DNA of 13,167 nt. It comes from Hyphochytrium catenoides. Lineage: Eukaryota; Sar; Hyphochytriomycetes; Hyphochytriales; Hyphochytriaceae. Shown here piece after piece: positions 1 to 7,441 of the stretch; the stretch's first letter is position 1, and every line of letters starts with the position of its first letter. The stretch is taken from assembly GCA_900088475.1 (NCBI GenBank), contig FLMG01000368.1, positions 213,655-226,821 of the forward strand, in the 5' to 3' direction. Under the pieces are notes generated by a model, which did no database searches, had not been told where the DNA came from, and saw only the letters and a program-made list of their open reading frames with translations. Position numbers and translations under genes: made by a program.

Positions 1-1
1 G

Positions 2-763
2 ACCGATAAAGGCAAGGGCGGACCAACAGCTTCAAAGTCGGCGGGATACAACGAGAAGGAGTATGCACATTTAAACGTCTCGGGGGATGTGAAGGAGCTA
101 TTCCAGTACATTGGCCGGTATAAGGCGCAAGATATTGAGCTAGAAACACGGCTCAAATGCTTCTTCCCTGACTATATCCCAGCAGTGGGAGAAATGGATG
201 CCTTTCTCAAGGTCCCACGCCCTGATGGAAAGGTTGACGAATTGGGTCTTAAAAGGCTTGATGAGCCAAGCGCTTCTCAGTCTGACCCCACAGTACTAGA
301 GCTTCAGCTTCGCGCTGTCTCTAAGAAGCAGCATGGAGACCTTGTGGTGAGGTCTATCGAAGAAGCAGAGAAGAATCCTCAGGAAATCGAAAGATGGATC
401 AAGAGCATAGAAGAGCTCCATCGAAGTAAGCCCCCTCCTCAGGTTCACTATTCTAAGCCCATGCCAGACGTTGAGACGCTAATGCAAGCATGGGAGCCTG
501 AGTTTGAAGACATCTTAGGCCAGCTTCCACTTCCTAGCTGTGACATGGAGATGGAGTTACACGACCAAGTCCGGCTGGCCTGCAGCATCTTGGATATTCC
601 TGTCTATAACAATATTGTGGAGTCATTGCACGTGCTACTCACGCTCTACTCAGAATTCATTTCTAATCAGCACTTTATGAACATTGCGCAAGCCAAAACG
701 GATGTATCTGCGGGAGGAAGCTCTCCCTCCCAACGCGAGGAGCAGCCGCAGTACGACATCTGA
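2..763 (+). CDS. IFT46: Intraflagellar transport protein 46 (IFT46), 3' part
   Basis: IFT46 is a core subunit of the IFT-B complex, which moves cargo such as outer-arm dynein along cilia and flagella. The frame is open from base 2 and gives 253 residues before TGA; the N-terminus lies outside the window. Diagnostic stretches are EYAHLNVSGDVKELFQYIGR, then IPAVGEMDAFLKVPRPDG, LDEPSASQSDPTVLELQLR and, near the C-terminus, IVESLHVLLTLYSEF. Together these follow the conserved IFT46 C-terminal domain from its start to its end. The tail after FMNIAQ is low-complexity (SAGGSSPSQREEQPQ) and is expected to vary. No intron is visible in this part. The internal GTG at 89 is an ordinary valine codon, not a start. 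The gene converges on the RP9-like gene with 40 bp between the stop codons. The family call is from memory of conserved IFT46 sequence and is strong. Confidence 0.95.
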   Translation, partial: TDKGKGGPTASKSAGYNEKEYAHLNVSGDVKELFQYIGRYKAQDIELETRLKCFFPDYIPAVGEMDAFLKVPRPDGKVDELGLKRLDEPSASQSDPTVLELQLRAVSKKQHGDLVVRSIEEAEKNPQEIERWIKSIEELHRSKPPPQVHYSKPMPDVETLMQAWEPEFEDILGQLPLPSCDMEMELHDQVRLACSILDIPVYNNIVESLHVLLTLYSEFISNQHFMNIAQAKTDVSAGGSSPSQREEQPQYDI

Positions 764-803
764 AAGCGATTTTTATAGTTAATACTAAGTAGTATAAGAA
801 GTC

Positions 804-2274
804 CTAGCCCTTTCTCTTCTTCCTATGACGGCGTTTATCGGTGCCGCTGTCTGAGTCAGAGGTAGCCGAGGAGCTGCTGCTACTACTGCTGCTCATTTTT
901 CGTTTATGACGCTTATCCTTGCTTCTATGCTTTGAAGAGCTTTTCTTTGCCTCTTTAATCTTCTTCTTCTTGTCTTTCTTCCTCTTTTTCTCTTCCTTCT
1001 TGGCCTCCTTCAAGAGCTGTTCAAGCTCCTTGCGCCTGTGGTGGGAGCACTTTGTGCTGAAATAGCTCCAGACAAGGCCCAGAGAAGTCAGTGAGAACGC
1101 TACCTTGAATCTTTGTCACTCCTTTTGTCCTCCTTCGTAGCTAGGAACTTTGCCATTGGATCCTCCCGTGCCTGGGGCCAATGTCATGCAAGCGGAGTTA
1201 CTACTGCTGAGCGCACCACCTAAAGAAGAACAAGACAGGCACTACCTGTCGCTCCGCGTCAAGGAGTATATTGCCAGAAGTGTACAAGGGACATTCACGG
1301 TCGCCTAGAGGAGTAGAAGCTAGGTGAGTCTTGCGAGGGCCTAGCTTCTACATGATAATTGACTAGTAGGCTGAGTCAAGGTTTTCTCCTACTTCAGTGA
1401 TGGTCTCTCTTCTCTGTGGTCTTTCTTTTACCGCTCTAGCAGCGTGGCAGGTAGGGCGACACTTTCTGGAATCTCCGTCTCCACTTCCACTTCCCCTGTG
1501 CTCGCCATGCCCATCCCCTGCCCGTCTCTTTATCTGTAGTATGTGCTCTCCATACTGACCGTCAATCACCTATAAGGATCCCTACTAACGTTCACTTACC
1601 GGTCCGATGGCCGTAGGCTTTGCATCTCCAGCACTGCATCACCTTCACTTCAACTCCCATCGGAAGCCACAGACCTTTTGATGGAGCATTCTTCAGGAAG
1701 TCTCTAACAAGGAAAGTAGCTTCCATCAGCCAAGGTTTTGCTCTAGATTCGTTGAACTCAATGATAGGATCATATACCTCGCTGCTTTGTTCTCTGGCCG
1801 ATCTGGAATCGCATCTTCAGGCTAGGAGCACACAACGCAGCCTCACTCTCAGACACATCCCAGCTCTTGCCAAATACGGGGCCGACGTCCTCACCCTGAC
1901 TTTCTCCTCTACGTTTCTTGCGCTACGATCCTCATCCTCACTGCGAAGATCAAGCTGCATTACTTCCAATCCATCCTTCCGCGCATACGACTCTGAAAGC
2001 CTCACCTGTTCCCATCTGTGTTTCCGTGGCCAACGTGTTCGCGCTCGCTGCACATCATAGCGCCAGGGTAAGTGGAAAGACCTACATGGTAATGGCTGAC
2101 AAGCTAGGTACCGAGCAAAGTTCTCATCTGCATTAATGATCTCCTGAAGCAGAAGCTCCTGAAACAATCAGCAGAACATTCAGTCCCCGCCAGGTATCGC
2201 CACCAACATACCAAGGGTTATTTTACCCGTGAAGAAAGCAGATCGGACGTCTCCTTCCGGTTGAGCTGGCTCAT
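804..2274 (-). CDS. RP9: RP9/PAP-1-like zinc-knuckle splicing-associated protein, nine exons
   Basis: RP9 (PAP-1) is a nuclear, pre-mRNA-splicing-associated protein mutated in human retinitis pigmentosa 9. Exons, 5' to 3', are 2274-2227, 2158-2112, 2047-2006, 1940-1895, 1821-1778, 1703-1600, 1304-1246, 1171-1104 and 1035-804. All junctions are GT-AG and keep the frame, giving 690 nt and 229 aa; human RP9 is close to this length. Residues 62-76 read PEDAIPDRPENKAAR, then DFLKNAPSKGLWLPMG, and the zinc knuckle CWRCKAYGHRTGDREC (C100, C103, H108, C115), all very close to human RP9. The motif AREDPM follows. The C-terminal exon is a Lys-rich and Ser-rich tail. Introns are 64-74 nt except one of 295 nt (1305-1599). 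An alternative acceptor at 1057 for the last exon would add seven residues in frame. The N-terminal exons 1-3 rest on splice logic only, because that region is not conserved. Confidence 0.9.
1305..1599 (-). other. Long intron 6 of the RP9-like gene
   Basis: This intron is four times the length of its neighbours and splits the zinc knuckle between T110 and G111. It starts GTAAGT and ends CTCCTCTAG. Inside it lies a 68-codon open frame (1363-1569). There is also a possible internal acceptor (CATACTACAG), followed about 100 nt later by a donor (GTAAAAG), but a cassette with those ends would carry an in-frame TAG. I see no RNA gene in it. Confidence 0.6.
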
Positions 2275-2916
2275 CGCGCTTTGCCTAGGTCTCTCTTGTT
2301 GCTCCCTGGTACGACTTATCTAACCCTGTCAAGTTAGCTAAACTGCTTCAAGACATCGTCCTGGTCGTCTTAGCGACAGCCTTAAACTACCGGTAGGCGG
2401 CCTGGGTGGCTTAGGTCTATTAGGTGCTACCGAGGCAGAAACGGACGCAGAATTAAGGACCCGACACAAGGCGACAGGAACACGGACGGAGGACTTTTCT
2501 ACTCGTCGCAGAGGAAAATTCATCAACAGATGACACCGAATGCTAAGGATTGATAGAACTATCGCCCAGCGATTGGGAACGCTGGCACGATCTTCAACAG
2601 CCAGCCTCCCTCACATCATCAAGAGACGAATCAGAGCGGATGAGAGCTGCTAACGATACGGATGGGAGCGGTTCAACGGTGAGGTCGTCCTAGGTCCAGT
2701 GAAATATTGCAGTCTTGGTGCTCCTATCATCACCTCCAACCTTGCCTCCAACTCAGCTTGCAATAGCAAATCTCTTCGTCGTCTTCAGCATCACTTTCTT
2801 GCTGCTTGTGAGGACGGCTAGGGGTCTATGAAGGATCTCAAGCTTGTTATTAGGGGTGAAGGAGGAGCAGTTGCGCTTCATTTGCGTTGACAAGTAGTAC
2901 ATATATCGAGAGAGCC
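2275..2916. other. Divergent intergenic spacer without a supported gene
   Basis: This is the 642-bp interval between the start codons of the RP9-like gene (-) and the small basic gene (+), so it should hold both promoters. Several short frames look protein-like. On the plus strand one runs from about 2527 to 2821 with a single internal stop. On the minus strand there is an acidic stretch near 2760-2815. None joins into a gene through good splice sites, and I recognise no family. Confidence 0.5.
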
Positions 2917-3209
2917 ATGGCGAAGAAGAACAATCTCAAGAAAGCCAAGCAGCAACACGAGAAGAACATCGAAAGAGAGAGGGAGCGCAGACGCGCCGCC
3001 GACTCTGAGAAAGCCAAGGTAAAGGGAACCTTATGTCCTGCATCGCACTTGCTTACTTCTCTCAAACTCCGCAGAAGGATGTGGAAGGCGTCAAGGTTCA
3101 CAAGGCCAAGAACCGAAGGCGCAAGGGAATGCAAAAAGTGGTGAAGAAAGTTCTATCTAGGAAGGATGTCGCAGCAATGGCCGTGGAAGAGGAAGGCGAT
3201 GATAAATAG
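2917..3209 (+). CDS. Small lysine-rich protein, two exons, unassigned
   Basis: Exon 1 (2917-3018) begins at an ATG in the context GAGAGCCATGG. Exon 2 (3075-3209) ends at TAG. The 56-nt intron starts GTAAAG and ends CTCCGCAG and is phase 0. The product is 78 aa and very basic, with an almost continuous charged-helix composition: Lys-rich at the start, then RERERRRAADSEKAKK across the splice junction, then KAKNRRRKGMQKVVKKVL, and an acidic end (EEEGDD). I do not recognise the family. The composition suggests a nucleolar, ribosome-assembly or RNA-bound protein, but that is inference from charge alone. Reading through the intron gives a different C-terminus, so the spliced form is preferred: it keeps the charged helix going and has good splice sites. 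It converges on the EF-hand gene with 33 bp between stops. Confidence 0.65.
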
Positions 3210-3227
3210 ATAACAGTCGTTTGCTGT

Positions 3228-3252
3228 CAGCTGCAGCTGCAGCTACAGCTGA
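3228..3252. repeat. CAGCTG self-complementary repeat
   Basis: Three to four CAGCTG-type units lie head to tail (CAGCTGCAGCTGCAGCT, then ACAGCTGAGG). The tract is palindromic and sits in the 33-bp gap between two convergent stop codons, running into the last codons of the EF-hand gene (Pro-Gln-Leu-stop). It could fold in either transcript's 3' end. Confidence 0.7.
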
Positions 3253-5061
3253 GGAATATAATAGTCTCCTAGAACAATGGCTGTGAAAAAAGCGGTTCCC
3301 AATAGCACACTCCTACGAAATTTTCTTTGGGCATCCATCCTTCCGAAGCTGCAAAGGAGGACTCGTCGGTTAGACGGTGAGGGCGCAGAGCAGCAAGGGA
3401 TGGGCTTCATAGTAGAACTTACCTATAGTCCCAGTATTTATCAATATACTTTGCCGCCAGTTGGCCAAAGTCTGGAAATTCTTCTCTCTGAGCCTTCAAA
3501 AATGCTTCAACAGGCATTCGTTCTCCATCCTCTTTGTCTCCAAAGTGCCACATGCAACTGTCGAAAGATCACACGGTGTTGAGATTGAGGAGTCTTGATA
3601 AGCCACGCATGCCATGCAAATATTTGGGCATACCGGATCTTCTCAGGAATTTTAAGGCTCCAGTCTTCATCTTTGACGTGCTTGCGAAGAGGCTTACGAT
3701 TTTTTTTCGCTTGTCCATAGACCTTCGAATAAGAAAGGGAATGTCAAGTTCAGTCATAGGAAGGGATCTTTGGATTATCCGCCTTTCCAAGTTCCTCCCT
3801 TACCATTCGAACCACGACTTCTTCAACTGACAGCTTAACGACAGCCACGCCATTCCTCATGCATGTCTCCATTTCTTCCTTCGTTAAGTATCCATCTCCA
3901 TCTGCGTCAAAGACTTCAAAACAAACTGTACCGACAAACGTGGAGTGGTTTGAGTGCGCGTTATACTGATTCTTCTAAGAGTGTCAGGGTTGCTCACACT
4001 GAAGTCGCTCGGGCAGCGTGCCAGCCATGAAAGTCTGCAACCCATTGTGCAGGATAGACCCGTCAATTAAACCTGATAGTAGAGTGATCGTGTCAGAATA
4101 ACTCGTCCACGGCGCCTCGCTTCAGCATCATCTTCACTCTAACACTAGCTCCCTCAGCAGTTTCCCCTTCGAGGTCCGCCCGTTCTCAGTCTCGGCCGCA
4201 GCTTGAATGAATGGCCTTGCTCTACCTAAAAAATGACTAATCTCTTCTATGATAACCTTGCCGCTAACACTAGAACTTACCGTCTTTGTCCTTATCCAGC
4301 AGATCAAAGTAGCGTGTCAGATCCTTCAGCTGAATGGATGCAAACATCAACCGCACTGTCCGTTCTACTCTAGCTAAATCATCTGGTGATCGGCTGGCGT
4401 TCCAGCAGTTAGGAGTAGAGTAACCATGCTATTCATTGGGAGAAAGGGACAGCTTACTTTTCTTCTGCAGTGATCTGTACACCCTCTGCAATAGCAGCCT
4501 CGTAGGCAGTCTCCAATGATTCGATGAGGGTCTTGATAACGTTGTTATAGTCCTCCTTCGCTAACTTCTTCTCTGATATGGGCACTAGCCTTTCTAGCAC
4601 AGTGAATAGCTCTGGGTACTGGTCTAATAACGACACTCTTTCAGAGACAAAGGTGAGGAAGGAGGTACCATAGCGTTGATATGGTGCTTAGGTTTGGCTC
4701 AGGAAGGCTTACCTCGTGCTGCAACTTTTCCTTCTCCCTCCTCTATCCCTGAGATCATCTTTGAGGCCTGAACGATTGCTTTCAGCTCTGGTCTTTGATC
4801 TGATCAAGAGAAAGCATTGAAAATAGTGCTGTTAGGCCACGCTGGGACTTAGGATGGACCAGTCCTCGGCTTACGCAGATCTGGGCCCTGATAAGGCAAC
4901 CGAAGGGAGGAGAGTGTCGCAAAAACCGACCGCGACGGCTTCAACTGCGGCTGGGTCGATGCAGGCCCCGAAAAGGCTCGAAATGGAGGCCGATGAAGTC
5001 GCCTTCTCTGGGCAACTCTCCCAGCCACCATTTGTGCAGTTCCGGCCTGTGCGCGCCGCAT
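3243..5061 (-). CDS. EF-hand protein with mitochondrial-type presequence and C-terminal hydrophobic segment, nine exons
   Basis: Exons are 5061-4875, 4799-4713, 4635-4458, 4393-4281, 4072-3998, 3925-3804, 3722-3634, 3557-3423 and 3348-3243. All introns are GT-AG (64-81 nt, one of 208), the phases agree, and the total is 1092 nt (363 aa). The first ~60 residues are rich in Arg, Ser and Ala with almost no acidic residues (MRRAQAGTAQMVAGRVAQRR), as in a mitochondrial presequence. EF-hand 1 starts DKDKDG (184-189), but loop position 12 is Ile, so it is degenerate. EF-hand 2 is canonical: DADGDGYLTKEE (220-231). A third loop near 290-301 (GDKEDGERMPVE) is degenerate. The C-terminus has RKFRR followed by about 15 hydrophobic residues (342-356), a possible membrane anchor. 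The EF-hand spacing resembles calaxin-like proteins. The mitochondrial location is inference. A 26-nt intron (4687-4712) is an alternative to the 77-nt second intron. Confidence 0.82.
4138..4225 (-). other. Cassette-like exon inside intron 4 of the EF-hand gene
   Basis: The 208-nt intron splits cleanly into a 55-nt GT-AG intron (4226-4280, ending CATTTTTTAG), an 88-nt exon-like piece and a 65-nt GT-AG intron (4073-4137, ending CTACTATCAG). The piece is open in the incoming frame and encodes a charged helix-like segment (TSKGKLLREL). Its length is not a multiple of three, so including it would cut EF-hand 1 short and lead to an early stop in the next exon. Confidence 0.4.
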
Positions 5062-5338
5062 TATTCGCTATTTTAAGGAACCTTGTGCAGTCGACAGTTC
5101 TTGAGGCACTGGGTTGCTAACTCGACCCGCGATGCTTGATTGTTGAGCTCCCTAGGCCCAGAAGAGACGCTAACCAAGCAGAATGAAGCATCAAGAATGA
5201 CAAAAGACAGCAATAGCAATCACAAGAACCTCCCACTTCCATCCAGCCTCCACTTTGGTACCGGGCTATAAAACTGAAGATTCACCTCGTTGGTACTGTA
5301 GTTATAATCATTACTATGCAGTGATGCTATAGGTTGAG
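5062..5338. promoter_or_regulatory. Upstream region of the EF-hand gene
   Basis: This is 277 bp between the EF-hand start codon and the unassigned frame next to the retroelement. I see no gene in it. It should contain the EF-hand promoter (minus strand), but no motif stands out enough to name. Confidence 0.35.
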
Positions 5339-5518
5339 CTAAACATATTCCCTTAACAGAGCTTCGCAGCTCGCCAACAGAGTTTGTCCTCTCGCCATCT
5401 GTACATTTCTACCCTGTTTGTAGGCTAGATCCGTCTCCGTCTCCGACTCGGTCTCAATCCTCCACTCCACAAAGGTCTCCAGAATCTCTGCTAAAGCTCT
5501 GTTATCTAAGAAATTCTG
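5339..5518 (-). CDS. Unassigned open frame, possible last exon of a host gene
   Basis: This is an open frame of 59 codons plus stop, with a protein-like composition (ALAEILETFVEWRIETESET, later LLASCEALLREYV). It sits on the 3' side of gag copy A and overlaps the end of that frame by 13 nt in the -1 frame. A possible 3' splice site (GTCACTTCAG) lies exactly at its upstream edge. It has no start codon at its 5' end. It could be the last exon of a host gene that the retroelement separated from its other exons, a -1 continuation of the retroelement itself, or a chance frame. I recognise no family. Confidence 0.3.
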   Translation of the reverse strand, partial: QNFLDNRALAEILETFVEWRIETESETETDLAYKQGRNVQMARGQTLLASCEALLREYV

Positions 5519-6186
5519 AAGTGACCACGATTTCGTTGACCACCTCCTGATCCGGAAGGTTTTGGTCTACTATCTATACGCTTCCCCTTCTCATATTGAT
5601 AGCAATATTTAGCGATGGGGCCCTCATATTTGCAATCGTGACAAACCAGAGGCTCTGGCCTCTCCTGGCCTCTCTGCCTTTTCCACGGCTTCCCCTCGTC
5701 TCTCTTCTTATCATAACGAGATCGCGTAGGGTTCTCTGTTGCGGACGTCTGTCGACCCGGAGCCTTCCCGCTTGAACCCGCTGTAAACTCTCTGGTGCGT
5801 AGGATCACCTTGTACAGCTCATTCCACTCCGTCCATGAACTAGGCTTCCTGAGCTTCTCATCAATGGCTCGTTGCTCAGTGACGGATAGAGCATTCTCCA
5901 TTAGCATGTCTGCCATTTCCTCGTCCTGATCATCTGAGGATTCAGCTGCTGACTCATCTCCTCTAGCACCACGAGGTGCTTGGGGCTGCAGTCTACCCAT
6001 CATCTCATCGAACTTGCGCTTCAAATCGCGAACCTCCTCGTTGGCCCTTTCTATCTCTCGTCTTTCCTCTTCGAGCTTACGAGTTTGCTCCCCCAATAGG
6101 TTGCGTAGCTCCGCGATTTCAACCTCCGCTGCTGCCCTGCGGGTATTAACCCTGCTTCCACTAGTCCCAGCAGCTGACGCTCTCAT
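5506..6186 (-). pseudogene. Gag-like copy A, open frame with internal deletion
   Basis: The frame starts at a true ATG and encodes 226 residues. In order, it has a coiled coil (about residues 20-65, Glu/Arg/Leu-rich), a Gly-Ala-rich linker, an acidic stretch (ESSDDQDEE), a helical segment with TEWNELYKVIL, a basic region, and a zinc-knuckle-like motif CHDCKYEGPIAKYC (C182, C185, C195) in which Pro190 replaces the usual His. Gag proteins package element RNA; the knuckle normally binds that RNA. Compared with copy B it lacks about 660 bp between the acidic stretch and MADMLMENALS. The join is at a 5-bp TCCTC shared by both edges (5918-5922; compare 6534-6538 and 7200-7204). The frame stays open across the join, but the central domain is missing, so I treat it as a deleted derivative. 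Confidence 0.7.
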
Positions 6187-6279
6187 TCTCTCTTCTCAGT
6201 AGTTTGAGATTCTTCACAAGCCACACACTTGCAGCTCAGCTACTACCATGTTAGGCCGTGGAAAATATCCGACAGAGCT
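6187..6279. other. Spacer between copy A and the inverted piece
   Basis: These 93 bp lie upstream of the copy A start codon on the minus strand and to the left of the inverted piece on the plus strand. They are not shared with copy B. No primer-binding site or terminal repeat could be identified with confidence. Confidence 0.4.
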
Positions 6280-6502
6280 AAACGCAGCAACCCTACCATT
6301 GGCGAGTATTTCCAGATGTTTGACAGGATAGCGAAAAGTCACCTATATGGGGACCAGCAAAAGCTACACATTCTTCTCAGTCGAAGTGTGGGAGCTGTTA
6401 AGGATAATGCGGAGCGATTGGCGCGTCAAGGTCAGAGCTACGCTGACGTTCGTCAATTCTTAATGGACGTCTACGCTCTCTTGAGGGATGGCAAATCTAT
6501 GA
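6280..6502 (+). pseudogene. Inverted gag central fragment (arm 1 of an inverted repeat)
   Basis: On the plus strand this encodes the central gag region (RSNPTIGEYFQMFDRIAKSH, then QQKLHILLSRSVGAVK, then SYADVRQFLMDVYALL), which looks like the helical capsid-like part of retrotransposon Gag. It matches the reverse complement of 6693-6915 over its full 223 bp with only about six mismatches. Its right edge breaks at 6502, where sequence in the opposite orientation (the MADMLM part of copy B) begins. Confidence 0.75.
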
Positions 6503-7441
6503 TAGAGCACTCTCCATTAGCATGTCTGCCATTTCCTCAAAGCTTAAGGTCCTTTTATACACCTCATAGGCTTTCGCATACTGCTCCACTTGCTTGACCT
6601 TCTTGCATTCAGATTCTCCGATGCCTCCTGTGACATGTCCGTGGGAAACTCCATGGCGGTAATGCCAGCCCCCATCATCAGACGAAGCTCCTTCATAGAT
6701 TTGCCATCCCTCGAGAGAGCGTAGACGTCCATTAACAATTGACGAACGTCAGCGTAGCTCTGACCTTGACGCGCCAATCGCTCCGCATTACCCTTAACAG
6801 CTCCCACACTTCGATTGAGAAGAATGTGTAGCTTTTGCTGGTCCCCATATAGGTGACTTTTCGCTATCCTGTCAAACGTCTGGAAATACTCGCCAATGGT
6901 AGGGTTGCTGCGTTTGTCCCCTGTTCTGCCAAAACAGCTTAGGAGACTCCTCGAACTGCAACTTCCCGACGCCTCTACCATCCAGCGACAAATCCACACT
7001 TCTCCTCGCCGTCCTTGTTGGCCTCTGTACTCGCTCCTCAGCGCTACCGCTAGAACCCACTAACGATGATGACGCCAGCTCCTCTCGTTGGTCACTCTCA
7101 CCCATGCTTTCGTCATCATTCGCAGAATCCTCCTCTGCCTCATCAGCGTCTTCTGGTACTTCAGCGTTGCCCTCTTCAGCATCAGCACCGCCGGCCGTCT
7201 CCTCGTCCTGATCATCTGAGGATTCAGCTGCTGACTCATCTCCTCTAGCACCACGAGGTGCTTGGGGCTGCAGTCTATCCACTCATCTCATCGAACTTGC
7301 ACTTCAAATGGCGAACCTCCTCGTTGGCCCTTTCTCTCTCTCGTCTTTCCTCTTCGAGCTTACGAGTTTGCTCCCCCAATAGGTTGCGTAGCTCCGCGAT
7401 TTCAACCTCCGCTGCTGCCCTGCGGGTGTTAACCCTGCTTA
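6503..7441 (-). pseudogene. Gag-like copy B, frame-broken
   Basis: Reading leftwards from 7441 there is the coiled coil (RAAAEVEIAELRNLLGEQ), the acidic stretch with an extra Glu/Asp-rich segment that copy A lacks (EEGNAEVPEDADEAEEDSAN), a linker, the central helical region (6693-6915) and the MADMLM segment (6503-6543). The frame is broken at least three times. An extra base near 7274-7284 (CAGTCTATCCACTCATC against CAGTCTACCCATCATC in copy A) is the clearest. The others are near 6915 and near 6605-6635. The piece after MADMLM, including the zinc knuckle, is absent and the inverted fragment takes its place. Copy B preserves the part of the element that copy A lost. Confidence 0.7.
6693..6915 (-). 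repeat. Inverted repeat arm 2 (pairs with 6280-6502)
   Basis: This is the reverse complement of 6280-6502 at about 97% identity, separated from it by a 190-nt loop. A transcript crossing both arms would fold into a hairpin with a stem of more than 220 bp. Confidence 0.8.

Noticed and set aside
1036-1057. Alternative acceptor at 1057 for the last RP9-like exon
   Set aside because: It is in frame and adds STKCSHH, but the acceptor at 1036 gives the expected RRKELEQLL directly after the preceding exon and a more typical intron length.
2071-2088. Plus-strand SGKTYM resembling a kinesin or ATPase P-loop
   Set aside because: It is antisense to an RP9-like intron, with no other motor or ATPase motif nearby.
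1817-2167. A 116-codon minus-strand frame
   Set aside because: It is a read-through of RP9-like exons 2 and 4 and the introns between them. Splicing at canonical sites gives the conserved RP9 continuation instead.
2338-2526. Minus-strand Pro/Arg-rich frame of 62 codons
   Set aside because: It lies upstream of the RP9-like start codon, has no splice link to it and no recognisable content.
3790-3812. Minus-strand GGTTCGAAT-like string suggesting a tRNA T-loop
   Set aside because: It lies in EF-hand exon coding sequence at a splice donor and no cloverleaf can be built around it.
4687-4712. A 26-nt intron in the EF-hand gene
   Set aside because: It keeps the frame and gives a plausible peptide, but the 77-nt choice (4636-4712) matches the size and polypyrimidine tract of the other introns. 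It is kept as an alternative.
4854-5120. An 88-codon plus-strand frame with an ATG
   Set aside because: It is antisense to the first exon and upstream region of the EF-hand gene, whose presequence, splice donor and phase all fit. The frame has no recognisable content.
6014-6202. Plus-strand Ser/Leu-rich frame, repeated at 7258-7524
   Set aside because: Both are antisense shadows of the gag coiled-coil region.
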